Source: Hyphomicrobiales bacterium (GTDB taxonomy: Bacteria; Pseudomonadota; Alphaproteobacteria; Rhizobiales; Phreatobacteraceae). From it: a DNA stretch of 64,000 nucleotides. Positions 1-9,779 of this stretch are shown piece after piece. Position 1 is the first letter of the stretch. Each line of letters opens with the position of its first letter. The notes under the pieces are model-generated. The model did not search any database, had not been told where the DNA came from, and saw nothing but the letters and a program-made list of their open reading frames with translations. The position numbers and the translations under genes were made by a program. The stretch is taken from positions 1 through 64,000 of the forward strand of contig JAFKKV010000032.1 of NCBI GenBank assembly GCA_017304475.1, given 5' to 3'.

Positions 1-1567
1 TGCCGACGTTCCAGTAGACCGGCAGGCCGGCGGCGATCAGGCCGGTGAGGCTGGCCTGATGCGCCCTGACCAGCCAGAACTGGCCGACCGGCACATAGGG
101 CACGGTCTCCAGCGCCCGCTCCTGGATCTGCCGGGCGATGGTCCGCCGGCCTTCCAGGTCGGGCACCATGGTGAAGGCGGCGCGCAGCTTCTCGATCGCT
201 TCGTCGCAGGGCCAGCCGAACCAGGCGGCGTCGCAATTCGAGCGCAGCGCCAGATGGCCGACCGGCTCGGCCATGTCGGGTGATGCCGGGCCCGACATGA
301 ACACCGACCAGCCGCCCTGGCCGACCGGGTTCTTGCTGGTCCGCCGGCTCGACAGCGTGCCCCAGTCCATCGCCTGGTAGTCGACGTTGAGGCCGATCTC
401 GCGCATCGCCTGGGCGACCACCTGGGTGGCCGGGCTCAGCGCCGTCTCGGTGGCGTCGAGGACCACGATCTTGGTGCCGTCATAGCCGCTGTCGCGCACC
501 ATCTGGCGGGCGGCCGCCACGTCGGGCGCGCGCCAGCCGGCATTGGTGAAATAGGGCGAGTCGCACATGTAGAACGACGGGCAGACGGTATAGAGGCTCT
601 TGTCGTCGACATAGGCGCGCAGCGTCTGTTCCTGGTCGACCAGCCGGAGGATCGCCTGGCGCAGCTTCGGATTGTTGAATGGCGGCTGCAACTGGTTGAA
701 GCGCATCACGCCCTGCAGCGCCGACAGCCGGGCGACCGCGATGCGGGGATTGGCCTTGACCAGCGGCAGCATGTCCGGCGGCATTTCCTCGAAAATGTCG
801 ATCTCGCCCGCCTGCAGGGCGTTGAGCGCGGTCTGGGCGTCCGGGATGACCAGCCATTCGACCCGGTCGACATTGGCCTGCTTGCCGCCGGCGAGCCCGC
901 TCGGCGGCTCGGCGCGCGGCACATAGGTCGGCGCCCGGACATAGACGATCTTGGCGCCCGGCGACCATTCGGCCCGGACCATCATGAACGGGCCGGAACC
1001 CGTGGGGTCGGTGATCGACTGGTTCGACGGCGTCTGCGCGATCCGCTCCGGCATGATCACCGGCAGCATCGAGCTCGGCTTGCCGAGTGCATCCAGCACA
1101 AGGCCCCAGCGATCCCTGAGCACAAGGGTGACGGTCTTCGGATCGGTCGCGGTGAGCGACGCGGTATGGGCCAGCAATTGCTGGCCGAGGCCGTCGCGTT
1201 CGCCCCAGCGCTTCAGCGAGGCGACGACGTCGGCCGAGGTGACCGCGGCGCCGTCGTGGAATTTCAGCCCGTCGCGCAGCGCGAAGGTCCAGGTCAGGCC
1301 GTCGGCCGAGGTGGTGAACCGGTCGACCATCTGCGGCTTGATCGCGCCCTGCGCGTCCTGGGCAAACAGCGTGTCATAGACCATATAGGCGTGGTTGCGG
1401 ACCATGTAGTCCGAGGTCACCATGGGATCGATGGTCTTCAGGTCGCCGAACGGGCGCACCTTCAGTACCGTCTGCGCCATGGCCGGCAGCGCCGCGATGG
1501 TGCCGGCCGCGAGGCCCAGGGCCGCCGCGAGCAGCGCCGTTTTCAATCGGCCTCTCAATGTCGTCAT
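1..1567 (-). CDS. ABC transporter substrate-binding protein, family 5 (partial, C-terminal end outside window)
   Basis: Periplasmic solute-binding protein (SBP_bac_5 family) of a peptide/opine/nickel-type ABC importer. The start is the ATG at 1567, preceded by GGGAGTG. The N-terminus MTTLRGRLKTALLAAALG is a Sec signal peptide with a likely cleavage site after PAMA. The family 5 core is visible (FHDGAAVTSADVVASLKRWG, then TDPTGSGPF). The frame runs off the window edge after about 522 codons, so by comparison with its 526-residue neighbour only a few C-terminal residues are missing. It is a close paralogue of that neighbour over the whole length (same signal-peptide core and the same YVPRAEP and TVCPSFYMCDSPYFTNAGW blocks), so a tandem duplication is the simplest origin. 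It is the last visible gene of the operon. The ligand is unknown. Confidence 0.9.
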   Translation of the reverse strand, partial: MTTLRGRLKTALLAAALGLAAGTIAALPAMAQTVLKVRPFGDLKTIDPMVTSDYMVRNHAYMVYDTLFAQDAQGAIKPQMVDRFTTSADGLTWTFALRDGLKFHDGAAVTSADVVASLKRWGERDGLGQQLLAHTASLTATDPKTVTLVLRDRWGLVLDALGKPSSMLPVIMPERIAQTPSNQSITDPTGSGPFMMVRAEWSPGAKIVYVRAPTYVPRAEPPSGLAGGKQANVDRVEWLVIPDAQTALNALQAGEIDIFEEMPPDMLPLVKANPRIAVARLSALQGVMRFNQLQPPFNNPKLRQAILRLVDQEQTLRAYVDDKSLYTVCPSFYMCDSPYFTNAGWRAPDVAAARQMVRDSGYDGTKIVVLDATETALSPATQVVAQAMREIGLNVDYQAMDWGTLSSRRTSKNPVGQGGWSVFMSGPASPDMAEPVGHLALRSNCDAAWFGWPCDEAIEKLRAAFTMVPDLEGRRTIARQIQERALETVPYVPVGQFWLVRAHQASLTGLIAAGLPVYWNVG

Positions 1568-1634
1568 GTCTCACTCCCTTGAACCTTTGTCATTGTCTTG
1601 GGTCCGCCCGTGACCGGCGGTTTGACGCACGCCG

Positions 1635-3215
1635 TCAGGGCGTCTTGGCGATGTTCCAGTAGATCGGGATGCCGACGCTCAGGAGCCCGGTCACCGTCTT
1701 CTGGTAGCCGCGCAGCAGGAAGAACTGGCCCGTCGGCACATAGGGCACGGTTTCCAGCGCCCGTTGCTGGATCGCCTGGGCGATCGCCCGGCGGCTGGCG
1801 AGGTCGGACGCGAGCGTGAAGTCGGCGCGCAGCTTCTCGATCGCCGGGTCGCAGGGCCAGCCGAACCAGGCGCCCTCGCAATTGGAGCGCAGCGCCATGT
1901 GGCCGACCGGCTCGGTCATGTCGGGCGCCGCCGGGCCGGAGACGAAGGCCGACCAGCCGCCTTGCGCCACCGGGTTCTTGTTGGCGCGACGCGCCGACAG
2001 CGTGCCCCAGTCCATCGCCTGATAATCGACGTTCAGGCCGATCTCGCGCATCGCCTGGGCGATCACCTGGGTGGCCGGGCTGCCCGAGGTTTCGGTCGCG
2101 TCGAGGACGACGATCCGGGCGCCGTCATAGCCGCTTTCGCGCACCAGCCGGCGGGCGGCGGCGATATCGGGGGCGGGCCAGCCGGCATTGGTGAAATAGG
2201 GCGAGTCGCACATGTAGAACGACGGGCAGACCGTGAAGAGGCTCTTGTCCTCGACATAGGCCGACAGCGTCTGTTCCTGGTTGACCAGGCGCAGGATCGC
2301 CTGGCGCATCTTCGGATTGTCGAAGGGCGGCTGCAGGTGGTTGAACCGCCAGACACCCTGCAGCGACGACATCTTGCCGATGACGATGCGCGGATTGTTG
2401 CGGACGAGCTGCACCATGTCGGGCGGCAATTCCTCGAAAATGTCGATCTCGCCGGCCTGCAGGGCATTGAGCGCGGTCTGCGCATCGGGAATGATCAGCC
2501 ATTCGACCCGGTCGACATTGGCGTGCTTGCCGCCGGCCAGCCCGTTGGCCGGCTCGGCGCGCGGCACATAGGTCGGTGCTCTGACATAGACCACCTTGGC
2601 GCCGGGCGACCATTCCGCGCGCAACATCATGAACGGGCCGGAGCCGGTCGGATCGGTGATCGCCTGGTTCGACGGCGTGCGCGCGATGCGTTCCGGCATG
2701 ATGAAGGGCACGATCGAGCTCGGCTTGCCGAGCGCGTCGAGCACCAGCCCCCAGCGGTCTTTGAGCGTGAGGGTGATGGTTTTCGGATCGGTTGCGGTGA
2801 GCGAGGCGGTGCGCGCCATGAGCTGCTGGCCGAGGCCGTCGCGTTCGCCCCAGCGCTTCAGAGAGGCGACGACATCGGCCGATGTCACCGCCGCGCCGTC
2901 ATGGAATTTCAGGCCCTCGCGCAGCACGATGGTCCAGGTCAGGCCATCGGCCGACGTGGTGTAGCTCTCCGCCATCTGCGGCTGGATCTGGCCGCTCGCG
3001 TCCTGGGCGAAAAGCGTGTCGTAGACCATGTAGCCGTGATTGCGGACCTGGTAGTCCGAATTGATCGTCGGATCGATGGTCTTCAGGTCGCCGAACACGC
3101 GCACCTTCAGCACCGACTGGGCCGCGGCCGGCAGGGCGGCCGCGGTCAGTGCGGCGATGCTCAATGCGGCGGCCAGCAGCGCCGTCTTCAATCGGCCTCT
3201 CAACCTCGTCATCAC
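1635..3215 (-). CDS. ABC transporter substrate-binding protein, family 5
   Basis: Periplasmic binding protein of the SBP_bac_5 family, 526 residues, a usual length for DppA/OppA-like receptors. Residues 1-32 form a signal peptide (RLRGRLKTALLAAALS, cleavage near AAA-QS). Conserved segments include the FHDGAAVTSADVVASLKRWG region near residue 105 and TDPTGSGPF near 190. The upstream GGGGGGA is an adequate ribosome site; a second ATG one codon later is equally possible. It lies 19 bp after the second ATPase gene and 67 bp before its own paralogue, so the importer is served by two near-identical receptors. The neighbouring amidase and sugar-type enzymes suggest an amide- or sugar-containing ligand rather than a plain peptide; that is inference. 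Confidence 0.93.
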   Translation of the reverse strand: MMTRLRGRLKTALLAAALSIAALTAAALPAAAQSVLKVRVFGDLKTIDPTINSDYQVRNHGYMVYDTLFAQDASGQIQPQMAESYTTSADGLTWTIVLREGLKFHDGAAVTSADVVASLKRWGERDGLGQQLMARTASLTATDPKTITLTLKDRWGLVLDALGKPSSIVPFIMPERIARTPSNQAITDPTGSGPFMMLRAEWSPGAKVVYVRAPTYVPRAEPANGLAGGKHANVDRVEWLIIPDAQTALNALQAGEIDIFEELPPDMVQLVRNNPRIVIGKMSSLQGVWRFNHLQPPFDNPKMRQAILRLVNQEQTLSAYVEDKSLFTVCPSFYMCDSPYFTNAGWPAPDIAAARRLVRESGYDGARIVVLDATETSGSPATQVIAQAMREIGLNVDYQAMDWGTLSARRANKNPVAQGGWSAFVSGPAAPDMTEPVGHMALRSNCEGAWFGWPCDPAIEKLRADFTLASDLASRRAIAQAIQQRALETVPYVPTGQFFLLRGYQKTVTGLLSVGIPIYWNIAKTP

Positions 3216-3234
3216 CGTCCCCCCTTTGGGCCCT

Positions 3235-4232
3235 TCAGGTCCCGGTTCCGCCGGTTGCGCCCGGCGGCATGTCCTTCGTCACGAGATGGCAGGCGACCCG
3301 GTGCCCTGCGCGCTTTTCCTCCAGCGGCGGGGCCGCCTCGGCGCAGATGGCGGTGGCGAGCGGGCAGCGCGTGCGGAAGCGGCAACCGGAGGGCAGCGCG
3401 CTGGCGCTGGGGATTTCGCCCTGCAGCAGGCGCCGCGTGCCGCGCTGGCGCGGATTGGTGATCGGCACGCTGTCGATCAGCGCGCGCGAATAGGGATGCA
3501 GCGGGTCGCGGAAGAAGGCGTCGCGCGGCGCGATCTCGACGATGGCGCCGAGATACATCACCGCGACCGTCCGGCTGACATGTTCGACGACGCTCAGGTC
3601 GTGGCTGATGAACAGGTAGGCGAGGCCACGCGCGCGCTGCAGGTCCTGCATCAGGTTGAGGATCTGGGCCTGGATCGAGACGTCGAGCGCGGCCACCGGT
3701 TCGTCGGCGACCACCAGGCTCGGATCGAGCGCCAGCGCCCGGGCGATGCCGATCCGCTGGCGCTGGCCGCCGGAGAATTCGTGCGGATAGCGGTCGGCCT
3801 GGTAACGCGCGAGGCCCACCTGCTCGAACAGGGCGGCCACCTGCGCGTCCAGCGCGTCGCCCTCGGCAATGCCGTAATTGATCAGCGGCTCGGCGACGAT
3901 GTCGCGCGCGGTCAGCCGCGGATTGAGCGAGGCAAAGGGGTCCTGGAACACCATCTGCATGTTGCGCCGGGCGCGGTGCAGCGGTTCGCCCGAGGCCTGG
4001 GTAATGTCGTCGCCGTCGAGCCGGATGGTGCCGGCGGTCGGTTCGATCAGGCGCAGGATCAGCCGGGCGACCGTCGACTTGCCGCAGCCGGATTCGCCGA
4101 CGATCGCCAGCGTCTCGCCCTTGCCGAGCGAGAACGAGATGTCGTCGACCGCCCGCACCGTGCCTTTGGCCCGGAACAGCCCGCGCCGGAACGGGAAATG
4201 CTTGGAAAGGCCGCTGACGGAAAGCACCTGCG

Positions 4233-4236
<4 letters not shown>
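3235..4236 (-). CDS. Peptide-type ABC transporter ATP-binding protein (DppF/OppF-like)
   Basis: Cytoplasmic ATPase subunit of the importer, 333 residues. Walker A GESGCGKST is near residue 48, the signature reads FSGGQRQRIGIARAL, and Walker B is LVVADEPVAALD. The C-terminal oligopeptide extension carries the cysteine cluster GCRFRTRCPLATAIC, which can bind a metal or Fe-S centre in this subfamily. The ATG overlaps the stop of the preceding ATPase gene as ATGA, so the two are translationally coupled. The pair would form the heterodimeric motor for the two permeases upstream. The extended C-terminus and second position in the pair match the DppF/OppF type. Confidence 0.93.
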
Positions 4237-5255
<1,019 letters not shown>

Positions 5256-5262
5256 CACGCCC

Positions 5263-6159
5263 TCAATTCCGCGGCCGCCGCGCCAGGCGCGGGTCGAGGG
5301 CATCGCGCAGCGCATCGCCGAGCACGTTGACGGTCAGCACCAGCAGCGCCAGAGCGACGCCCGGGAAGGCGACGAGCCAGGGCGCGCGCTGCAGATATTG
5401 GCGGCCGTCGGCCAGCATGTTGCCCCAGCTCGGAATGGTCGGCGGCGTGCCGGCGCCGAGGAAGGACAGGACGGATTCGACGATCATGGCGGAAGCGAAC
5501 ACATAGGTAGCCTGGACGATGACGGGCGCGGCGACATTGGGCAGGACGTGACGGATGAGCAGTCGGGGCAGGCGGGTGCCGTTGGTGGTCGCCGCCTCGA
5601 CGAACAATTGCTCGCGGATGACCAGCACCGAGCTCCTGACCACCCGCGCCATGCGCGGGATCTCGGCGACGCTGATGGCGACGATGACGTTCTGCACGCT
5701 CGAGCCGAACAGCGACATCAGGGCTATGGCGAGCAGGATGCCGGGGATCGCCATGACGCCGTCCATGATCCGCATGACCACGCTGTCGAGCCATCGGGAG
5801 AATCCGGAGACGAGGCCGATCGCCAGGCCGAAGACCGTGGTGACCAGGGTGACGAGCGCGCCGACGGTGAGCGAGACCGTGGTGCCGTTGAGGGTGCGCG
5901 ACAGGGTCGAGCGGCCGAGCTGGTCGGTGCCGAACAGATGGTCGAGGCTCGGCGGCCGCAGGCGGACGATCGGATTGAGCCGGGCGGGGTCCGGCAGGAA
6001 CAGCGCGGCGGCGATGGCGAGGCCGACGAAGCAGGCGAGCACGGCGATGCCGGCGAGAATGACCGGCTGGCCGCGCAGGAATTGCCCGAGCGCGCGCAGC
6101 CGGCGCAGGGCCCGCGATTGTCGCCGCATGGCATGGCCGGTGGTTTCGGTCATCGCCAT
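5263..6159 (-). CDS. Peptide-type ABC transporter permease (DppC-like)
   Basis: Inner-membrane permease, about 298 residues from MAMTETTGHAMRR. The frame is open to 6198, but starts there overlap the preceding permease, so the ATG 7 bp after that gene's stop is chosen. A long hydrophobic segment follows the basic N-terminus (PVILAGIAVLACFVGLAIAA), then the DppC-type HLFGTDQLGRSTLSR motif near residue 80. The BPD_transp_1 domain ends in the EAA loop region (EAATTNGTRLPRLLIRHVLP) that docks the ATPases. It pairs with the DppB-like protein upstream. Confidence 0.92.
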   Translation of the reverse strand: MAMTETTGHAMRRQSRALRRLRALGQFLRGQPVILAGIAVLACFVGLAIAAALFLPDPARLNPIVRLRPPSLDHLFGTDQLGRSTLSRTLNGTTVSLTVGALVTLVTTVFGLAIGLVSGFSRWLDSVVMRIMDGVMAIPGILLAIALMSLFGSSVQNVIVAISVAEIPRMARVVRSSVLVIREQLFVEAATTNGTRLPRLLIRHVLPNVAAPVIVQATYVFASAMIVESVLSFLGAGTPPTIPSWGNMLADGRQYLQRAPWLVAFPGVALALLVLTVNVLGDALRDALDPRLARRPRN

Positions 6160-6166
6160 GGCGGCC

Positions 6167-7108
6167 TCAATACTGCACGCGTGGGTCGAACAGCACATAG
6201 CTGAGGTCGACCAGGAGGTTGATCAGGACATAGATGGTCGAGAACACCAGGATCAGTCCCTGCACGACCGGATAGTCGCGGCGCAGGATGGCGTCGGTGG
6301 TCAGCCGGCCGAGGCCGGGAATGTTGAACACCGTCTCGGTCACCACCACGCCGCCCAGCAGCGCCGCGATGCCGACGCCGACCACCGTGACGATCGGAAT
6401 GGCGGCGTTCTTCAGGGCATGGCGCAGGATGACCCGGCCCGGCAGCAACCCCTTGGCGCGGGCGGTGCGGACATAGTCCTCCGACAGCACTTCCAGGAGG
6501 CTTGCGCGGGTGATCCGGGCGATCAGCGCGGCATAGAGCAGCGCCAGCGTCAGGCCGGGCAAAGCCAGGCTGTTGAGGCAGGGCCAGAGGCCCTGGGCCA
6601 GCGGCACATAGCCCTGCGTCGGGAACCAGCCGAGCCCGAGCGCGAAGACATAGACGAGCAGGAAGGCGATGACGAAGACCGGCGACGAAAAGCCGAGCAT
6701 GGCGAAAGCCATGACCGCGCGGTCGAAGCGGCTGCCGGCCTTGACCGCGGCGACCGTGCCGAGCGGGATCGCGATGAACAGAGCCAGCACGATGGCGACC
6801 AGCGCCAGCATGGCGGTCGGCTCGACGCGCATGCCGATCAGGCGGGTCACCGCCATGCCCGAGAAGATCGAGCTGCCGAGATCGCCGCGGGCGAGCTGGC
6901 CGGCATAGGTCAGGAGCTGTTCGCTGAGCGGCCGGTCGAAGCCGAGCTTCTGCCTGATCTCCTCGATCTGCGCCGACGTCGCCTGATCGCCGGCGATCAG
7001 GATGGCCGGGTCGCCGGGGGTCAGGCGCAGCAGGAAGAACACCAGCAGCGCTACGAACACGAGAACGGGAACGGTCGCCGCCAGGCGGCGCAGGATATAG
7101 CCGAGCAT
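6167..7108 (-). CDS. Peptide-type ABC transporter permease (DppB-like)
   Basis: Inner-membrane permease, 313 residues, first large gene of the operon. The N-terminus MLGYILRRLAATVPVLVFVA and the motif LRLTPGDPAILIAGD are typical of DppB/OppB. The EAA-type loop is at VRTARAKGLLPGRVILRHALKN (written here only as the region around residues 215-235). The ribosome site directly before its ATG is weak (CCGCC), but a 13-codon reading frame with a strong Shine-Dalgarno ends 5 bases before it, which suggests translational coupling. The operon order is permease, permease, ATPase, ATPase, binding protein, binding protein. Confidence 0.92.
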   Translation of the reverse strand: MLGYILRRLAATVPVLVFVALLVFFLLRLTPGDPAILIAGDQATSAQIEEIRQKLGFDRPLSEQLLTYAGQLARGDLGSSIFSGMAVTRLIGMRVEPTAMLALVAIVLALFIAIPLGTVAAVKAGSRFDRAVMAFAMLGFSSPVFVIAFLLVYVFALGLGWFPTQGYVPLAQGLWPCLNSLALPGLTLALLYAALIARITRASLLEVLSEDYVRTARAKGLLPGRVILRHALKNAAIPIVTVVGVGIAALLGGVVVTETVFNIPGLGRLTTDAILRRDYPVVQGLILVFSTIYVLINLLVDLSYVLFDPRVQY

Positions 7109-7113
7109 GGCGG

Positions 7114-7155
7114 TTACGCCGATGCCGGGATGGTTGCGGTGTCTCGCCGTGTCAT
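7114..7155 (-). CDS. Possible 13-codon leader peptide upstream of the DppB-like gene
   Basis: A short frame, MTRRDTATIPASA, begins with an ATG at 7155. The sequence GGGAGGG at 7170-7164 sits 8 bases upstream, the best ribosome site in the area. It ends in TAA five bases before the permease ATG, which itself has almost no ribosome site. Ribosomes finishing this peptide could restart on the permease gene. I see no run of one codon type that would mark it as an attenuation peptide, and no homologue is known to me. It may instead be a chance frame. Confidence 0.4.
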   Translation of the reverse strand: MTRRDTATIPASA

Positions 7156-7183
7156 GTCTCGAACCCTCCCGTGCTGCTCGTTG

Positions 7184-7195
7184 TGAAACGTTTCA
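7184..7195. promoter_or_regulatory. LacI-family operator, perfect 12-bp palindrome
   Basis: TGAAACGTTTCA is a perfect palindrome with the central CpG typical of LacI/GalR operators; it equals the core of the E. coli Cra site. It sits 76 bp upstream of the DppB-like ATG and 142 bp upstream of the divergent LacI gene, so it is well placed to control the transport operon and possibly the regulator's own operon. Confidence 0.8.
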
Positions 7196-7292
7196 ATTAG
7201 GCTGTCACAGATGAATGCGTGGCACAAGGCAAATGTTTTTGGCAATGGGCTTGTCATTTGTCGCAGGCTCGGGAAAGAATGTGCCGGACGTT

Positions 7293-7304
7293 TGTATCGT
7301 TTCA
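7293..7304. promoter_or_regulatory. Possible second, degenerate LacI-family operator
   Basis: TGTATCGTTTCA keeps the right half (CGTTTCA) of the perfect site at 7184 and differs from it at two positions in the left half. It lies just upstream of the LacI start, with its centre 109 bp from the centre of the first site, so looping between the two is possible. Weak evidence on its own. Confidence 0.35.
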
Positions 7305-7336
7305 GAGAGCGGCCTCCGCTCGATCGAGGGGGTGTC

Positions 7337-8368
7337 ATGGCGACGATCCGCGACGTGGCGCGGCTGGCCAATGTGTCGGTCGCCACGGTGTCGAATGCGC
7401 TGAACAATGCGGAGCGGGTCAGTCCGGAACTGCAGGCACGGGTGCGCGCCGCCGTCGACAAGCTCGGTTACGCGCCGGATGCCGCCGCGCGCAGCCTGCG
7501 CAAGGGCTCCAGCCGGCTGATCGGGCTGATCGTCGGCGACATCACCAACCCGTTCTTTTCCGATCTGTTCGAGGCGGTGGAGGACGCCGCGGCGGCGCGC
7601 GGCTATCTCGTGCTCTTGTGCAATTCCAACGAGCGGGTCGAGCGCGAAGAGGCGCATTTGCGGATGTTGCGCTCGCAGCGCATCGATGGGCTGATCCTCG
7701 CCCCGACCGGCGCCGTTTCGATGAACCGCGCGGCCCTGCTGGCGGCGCTGGAAATACCGGTCGTGCTGGTCGACCGCGCCATGGACGGGCTCGGTTATGA
7801 CGCCGTGGTCCTGGACAATCGCCATGCGGCCTATGAGGCGACCGCCCATGTCACCGGCCATGGCCACCGGCGCATCGCGCTGATCAACGGCCCGGAGGTC
7901 GTCCGCACCGCGGCCGATCGTCTGCAGGGCTATCGCGAGGCGCTGCTCGCCGCCGGCCTCGCCTTCGATCAGGCCCTGGTGCGTGATGCCGGTTTCCAGG
8001 AACAGGCGGCCTATGACGCGGCGGTCGACCTGCTGCGTGGCGAAGCGCCGCCGACCGCCATTCTCGCCACCAACAACCTGATGACCATTGGCGCCTTGCG
8101 GGCTTTCGCCGATCTCGGCCTGAACTGTCCGGGCGATGTCTCGATCGTCGGCATCGACGACCTGTCCTGGGCCGAGGCCGTGACGCCGCGGCTGACCACG
8201 GTCGCCCAACCGGTCCGCGCCATGGGCGAGGCGGCTCTCGACCTGGTGGTCGAACGTTTGTCCGGCGCCCATACCGAGCCTGGTGCGACCATGGTCATGG
8301 CGCCCCGGCTGATCGTTCGCAATTCATGCGCCACCCCCGCCTTGTCGCAGGCCGTCCATGCCCGTTGA
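7337..8368 (+). CDS. LacI family transcriptional regulator
   Basis: DNA-binding repressor or activator, 343 residues from MATIRDVARLANVSVATVSN. The frame is open further upstream, but this ATG follows GAGGGGG and begins exactly at the helix-turn-helix (residues 2-22). The hinge-helix region AARSLRKGSS follows near residue 50, and the periplasmic-binding-protein-like effector domain starts at LIGLIVGDITNPFFSDLFEA. It is divergent from the ABC operon and upstream of the amidase, reductase and mutarotase genes; its reading frame overlaps the amidase start by 11 bp. It probably senses the transported solute or a breakdown product and acts through TGAAACGTTTCA. Confidence 0.92.
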   Translation: MATIRDVARLANVSVATVSNALNNAERVSPELQARVRAAVDKLGYAPDAAARSLRKGSSRLIGLIVGDITNPFFSDLFEAVEDAAAARGYLVLLCNSNERVEREEAHLRMLRSQRIDGLILAPTGAVSMNRAALLAALEIPVVLVDRAMDGLGYDAVVLDNRHAAYEATAHVTGHGHRRIALINGPEVVRTAADRLQGYREALLAAGLAFDQALVRDAGFQEQAAYDAAVDLLRGEAPPTAILATNNLMTIGALRAFADLGLNCPGDVSIVGIDDLSWAEAVTPRLTTVAQPVRAMGEAALDLVVERLSGAHTEPGATMVMAPRLIVRNSCATPALSQAVHAR

Positions 8369-9779
8369 AAAGACTTCCGACGAACTGATCCGGCTCGATG
8401 CGCTGACGGCGCGCGATCTGCTCCAGCGCGGCGAACTGACCTCGCTCGAACTGGTCGAGGCGGCGGCGGGCCGCATCGCAGCCGTTGAGCCCAAGGTGAA
8501 TGCCGTGCCGACGCTCTGTCTCGACCGGGCGCGCGAGCAGGCCATGGCCGCCGACCGGGCGCGCCGGGCGGGCGAGGCGACGCTGCTCGCCGGCCTGCCG
8601 ATCGTGGTCAAGGACAATAACGATGTCGGCGGCGTGCGCACCACCGGTGGCACGCTCCTGTTCAAGGACCGGGTGGCCGAGGTCTCCGACCGCACCGTCG
8701 CGCTGATCGAGCGCAACGGCGCGGTCGTGCTCGGCAAGTCGAACCTCTCCGAGCTCGGCGGGGCGCAGACCACCAACCGCGTGCTCGGCACGACACGCAA
8801 TCCCTATGACGTCGGGCTGACCTGCGGCGGTTCGTCGGGCGGCGCGGCGGTGGCGCTCGCCACCGGTGAGGCCTGGCTGGCGCATGGCAACGATTATGGC
8901 GGCAGCCTGCGCATACCCGCGGCCTTCTGCAATGTCGCGGGGCTTCGGCCGACGCCCGGTCGGGTGCCGCGCAAGCGCCTGGCCGATCCCTTCGACACCA
9001 TCGCCGTCGAAGGACCGATGGCGCGCAACGTGGCCGACCTCGCATTGTTCTTCGATGCCATGGTCGGTTTCGATCCGGGCGACGTCCTGACCTCGCAGGC
9101 GACCGAGGCGCCTTTCCTCGATGCCGCGCTTCGCCCCCGCAAGCCCCGGCGCATGGCCATCTCGGCCGATCTCGGCATCCTGCCGGTCGCAGCCCCGATC
9201 CGCGCCGCCCTCGCTGCCTTCGCGCAGCATATGACCAGGGCCGGCGTCGAGATCAGCATGGGCGCGCCAGACGTCACCGGTTCGATGGAGGCTTTCCGTG
9301 CGCTCCGCGGCGCCGGCTTCTTCGGGGCGTGGAAGCCGTTCCTGCCGGCCGAACGCGACAAGTTTCCCGCCGCCGTGCTCGAAGATCTCGATCGTGGTCG
9401 TGACCAGCCCGGCGCGGCGCTCGCCGAGGCCCATCGCTACCGCGCCGAGCTGTTCCGCCGCACCACCGACTTTCTCGACGAGCATCGGTTCCTGGTCTGC
9501 CCGGCGACCCAGGCCATGCCCTTCCCGGTCGAGACGCTCTACCCCGCCGAAATCGAGGGGATCGCCTCGACCTCCTATCTCGACTGGATCTCGATCACCG
9601 CGATCTGGTCGATGACCAGCCTGCCGGCCATCTCCATTCCCATCGGCTTTGCTCCCGACGGCCTGCCGATCGGCGTGCAGATCCTCGCCCACAGCCGCCA
9701 CGAGGCCGAACTTTTCAGCCTTGCGGCCTGGATCGAACGGGAGCTTGCTTTGCCGGTATTGCCGATCGATCCGCGATGA
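8358..9779 (+). CDS. Amidase (amidase signature family)
   Basis: Hydrolyses a C-N amide bond; 473 residues, the usual length. The Ser-cisSer-Lys triad is complete: Lys85 in PIVVKDNND, Ser159 in CGGSSGGAA and Ser183 in NDYGGSLRIPAAF, with the 24-residue spacing between the two serines seen in the family. No signal peptide is visible, so it acts in the cytoplasm. It overlaps the LacI gene at its start and the aldo/keto reductase at its end (ATGA), which places it in one transcript with them. The substrate is unknown. Placement beside a peptide-type importer suggests that it deacylates or deamidates the imported compound. Confidence 0.9.
   Translation: MPVEKTSDELIRLDALTARDLLQRGELTSLELVEAAAGRIAAVEPKVNAVPTLCLDRAREQAMAADRARRAGEATLLAGLPIVVKDNNDVGGVRTTGGTLLFKDRVAEVSDRTVALIERNGAVVLGKSNLSELGGAQTTNRVLGTTRNPYDVGLTCGGSSGGAAVALATGEAWLAHGNDYGGSLRIPAAFCNVAGLRPTPGRVPRKRLADPFDTIAVEGPMARNVADLALFFDAMVGFDPGDVLTSQATEAPFLDAALRPRKPRRMAISADLGILPVAAPIRAALAAFAQHMTRAGVEISMGAPDVTGSMEAFRALRGAGFFGAWKPFLPAERDKFPAAVLEDLDRGRDQPGAALAEAHRYRAELFRRTTDFLDEHRFLVCPATQAMPFPVETLYPAEIEGIASTSYLDWISITAIWSMTSLPAISIPIGFAPDGLPIGVQILAHSRHEAELFSLAAWIERELALPVLPIDPR

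Noticed and set aside
1764-3461. A 565-codon open frame on the plus strand across the binding-protein gene
   Set aside because: It is the antisense shadow of a GC-rich gene; it is Arg/Gly/Asp-rich with no recognisable domain, whereas the minus-strand frame is a clear family 5 receptor.
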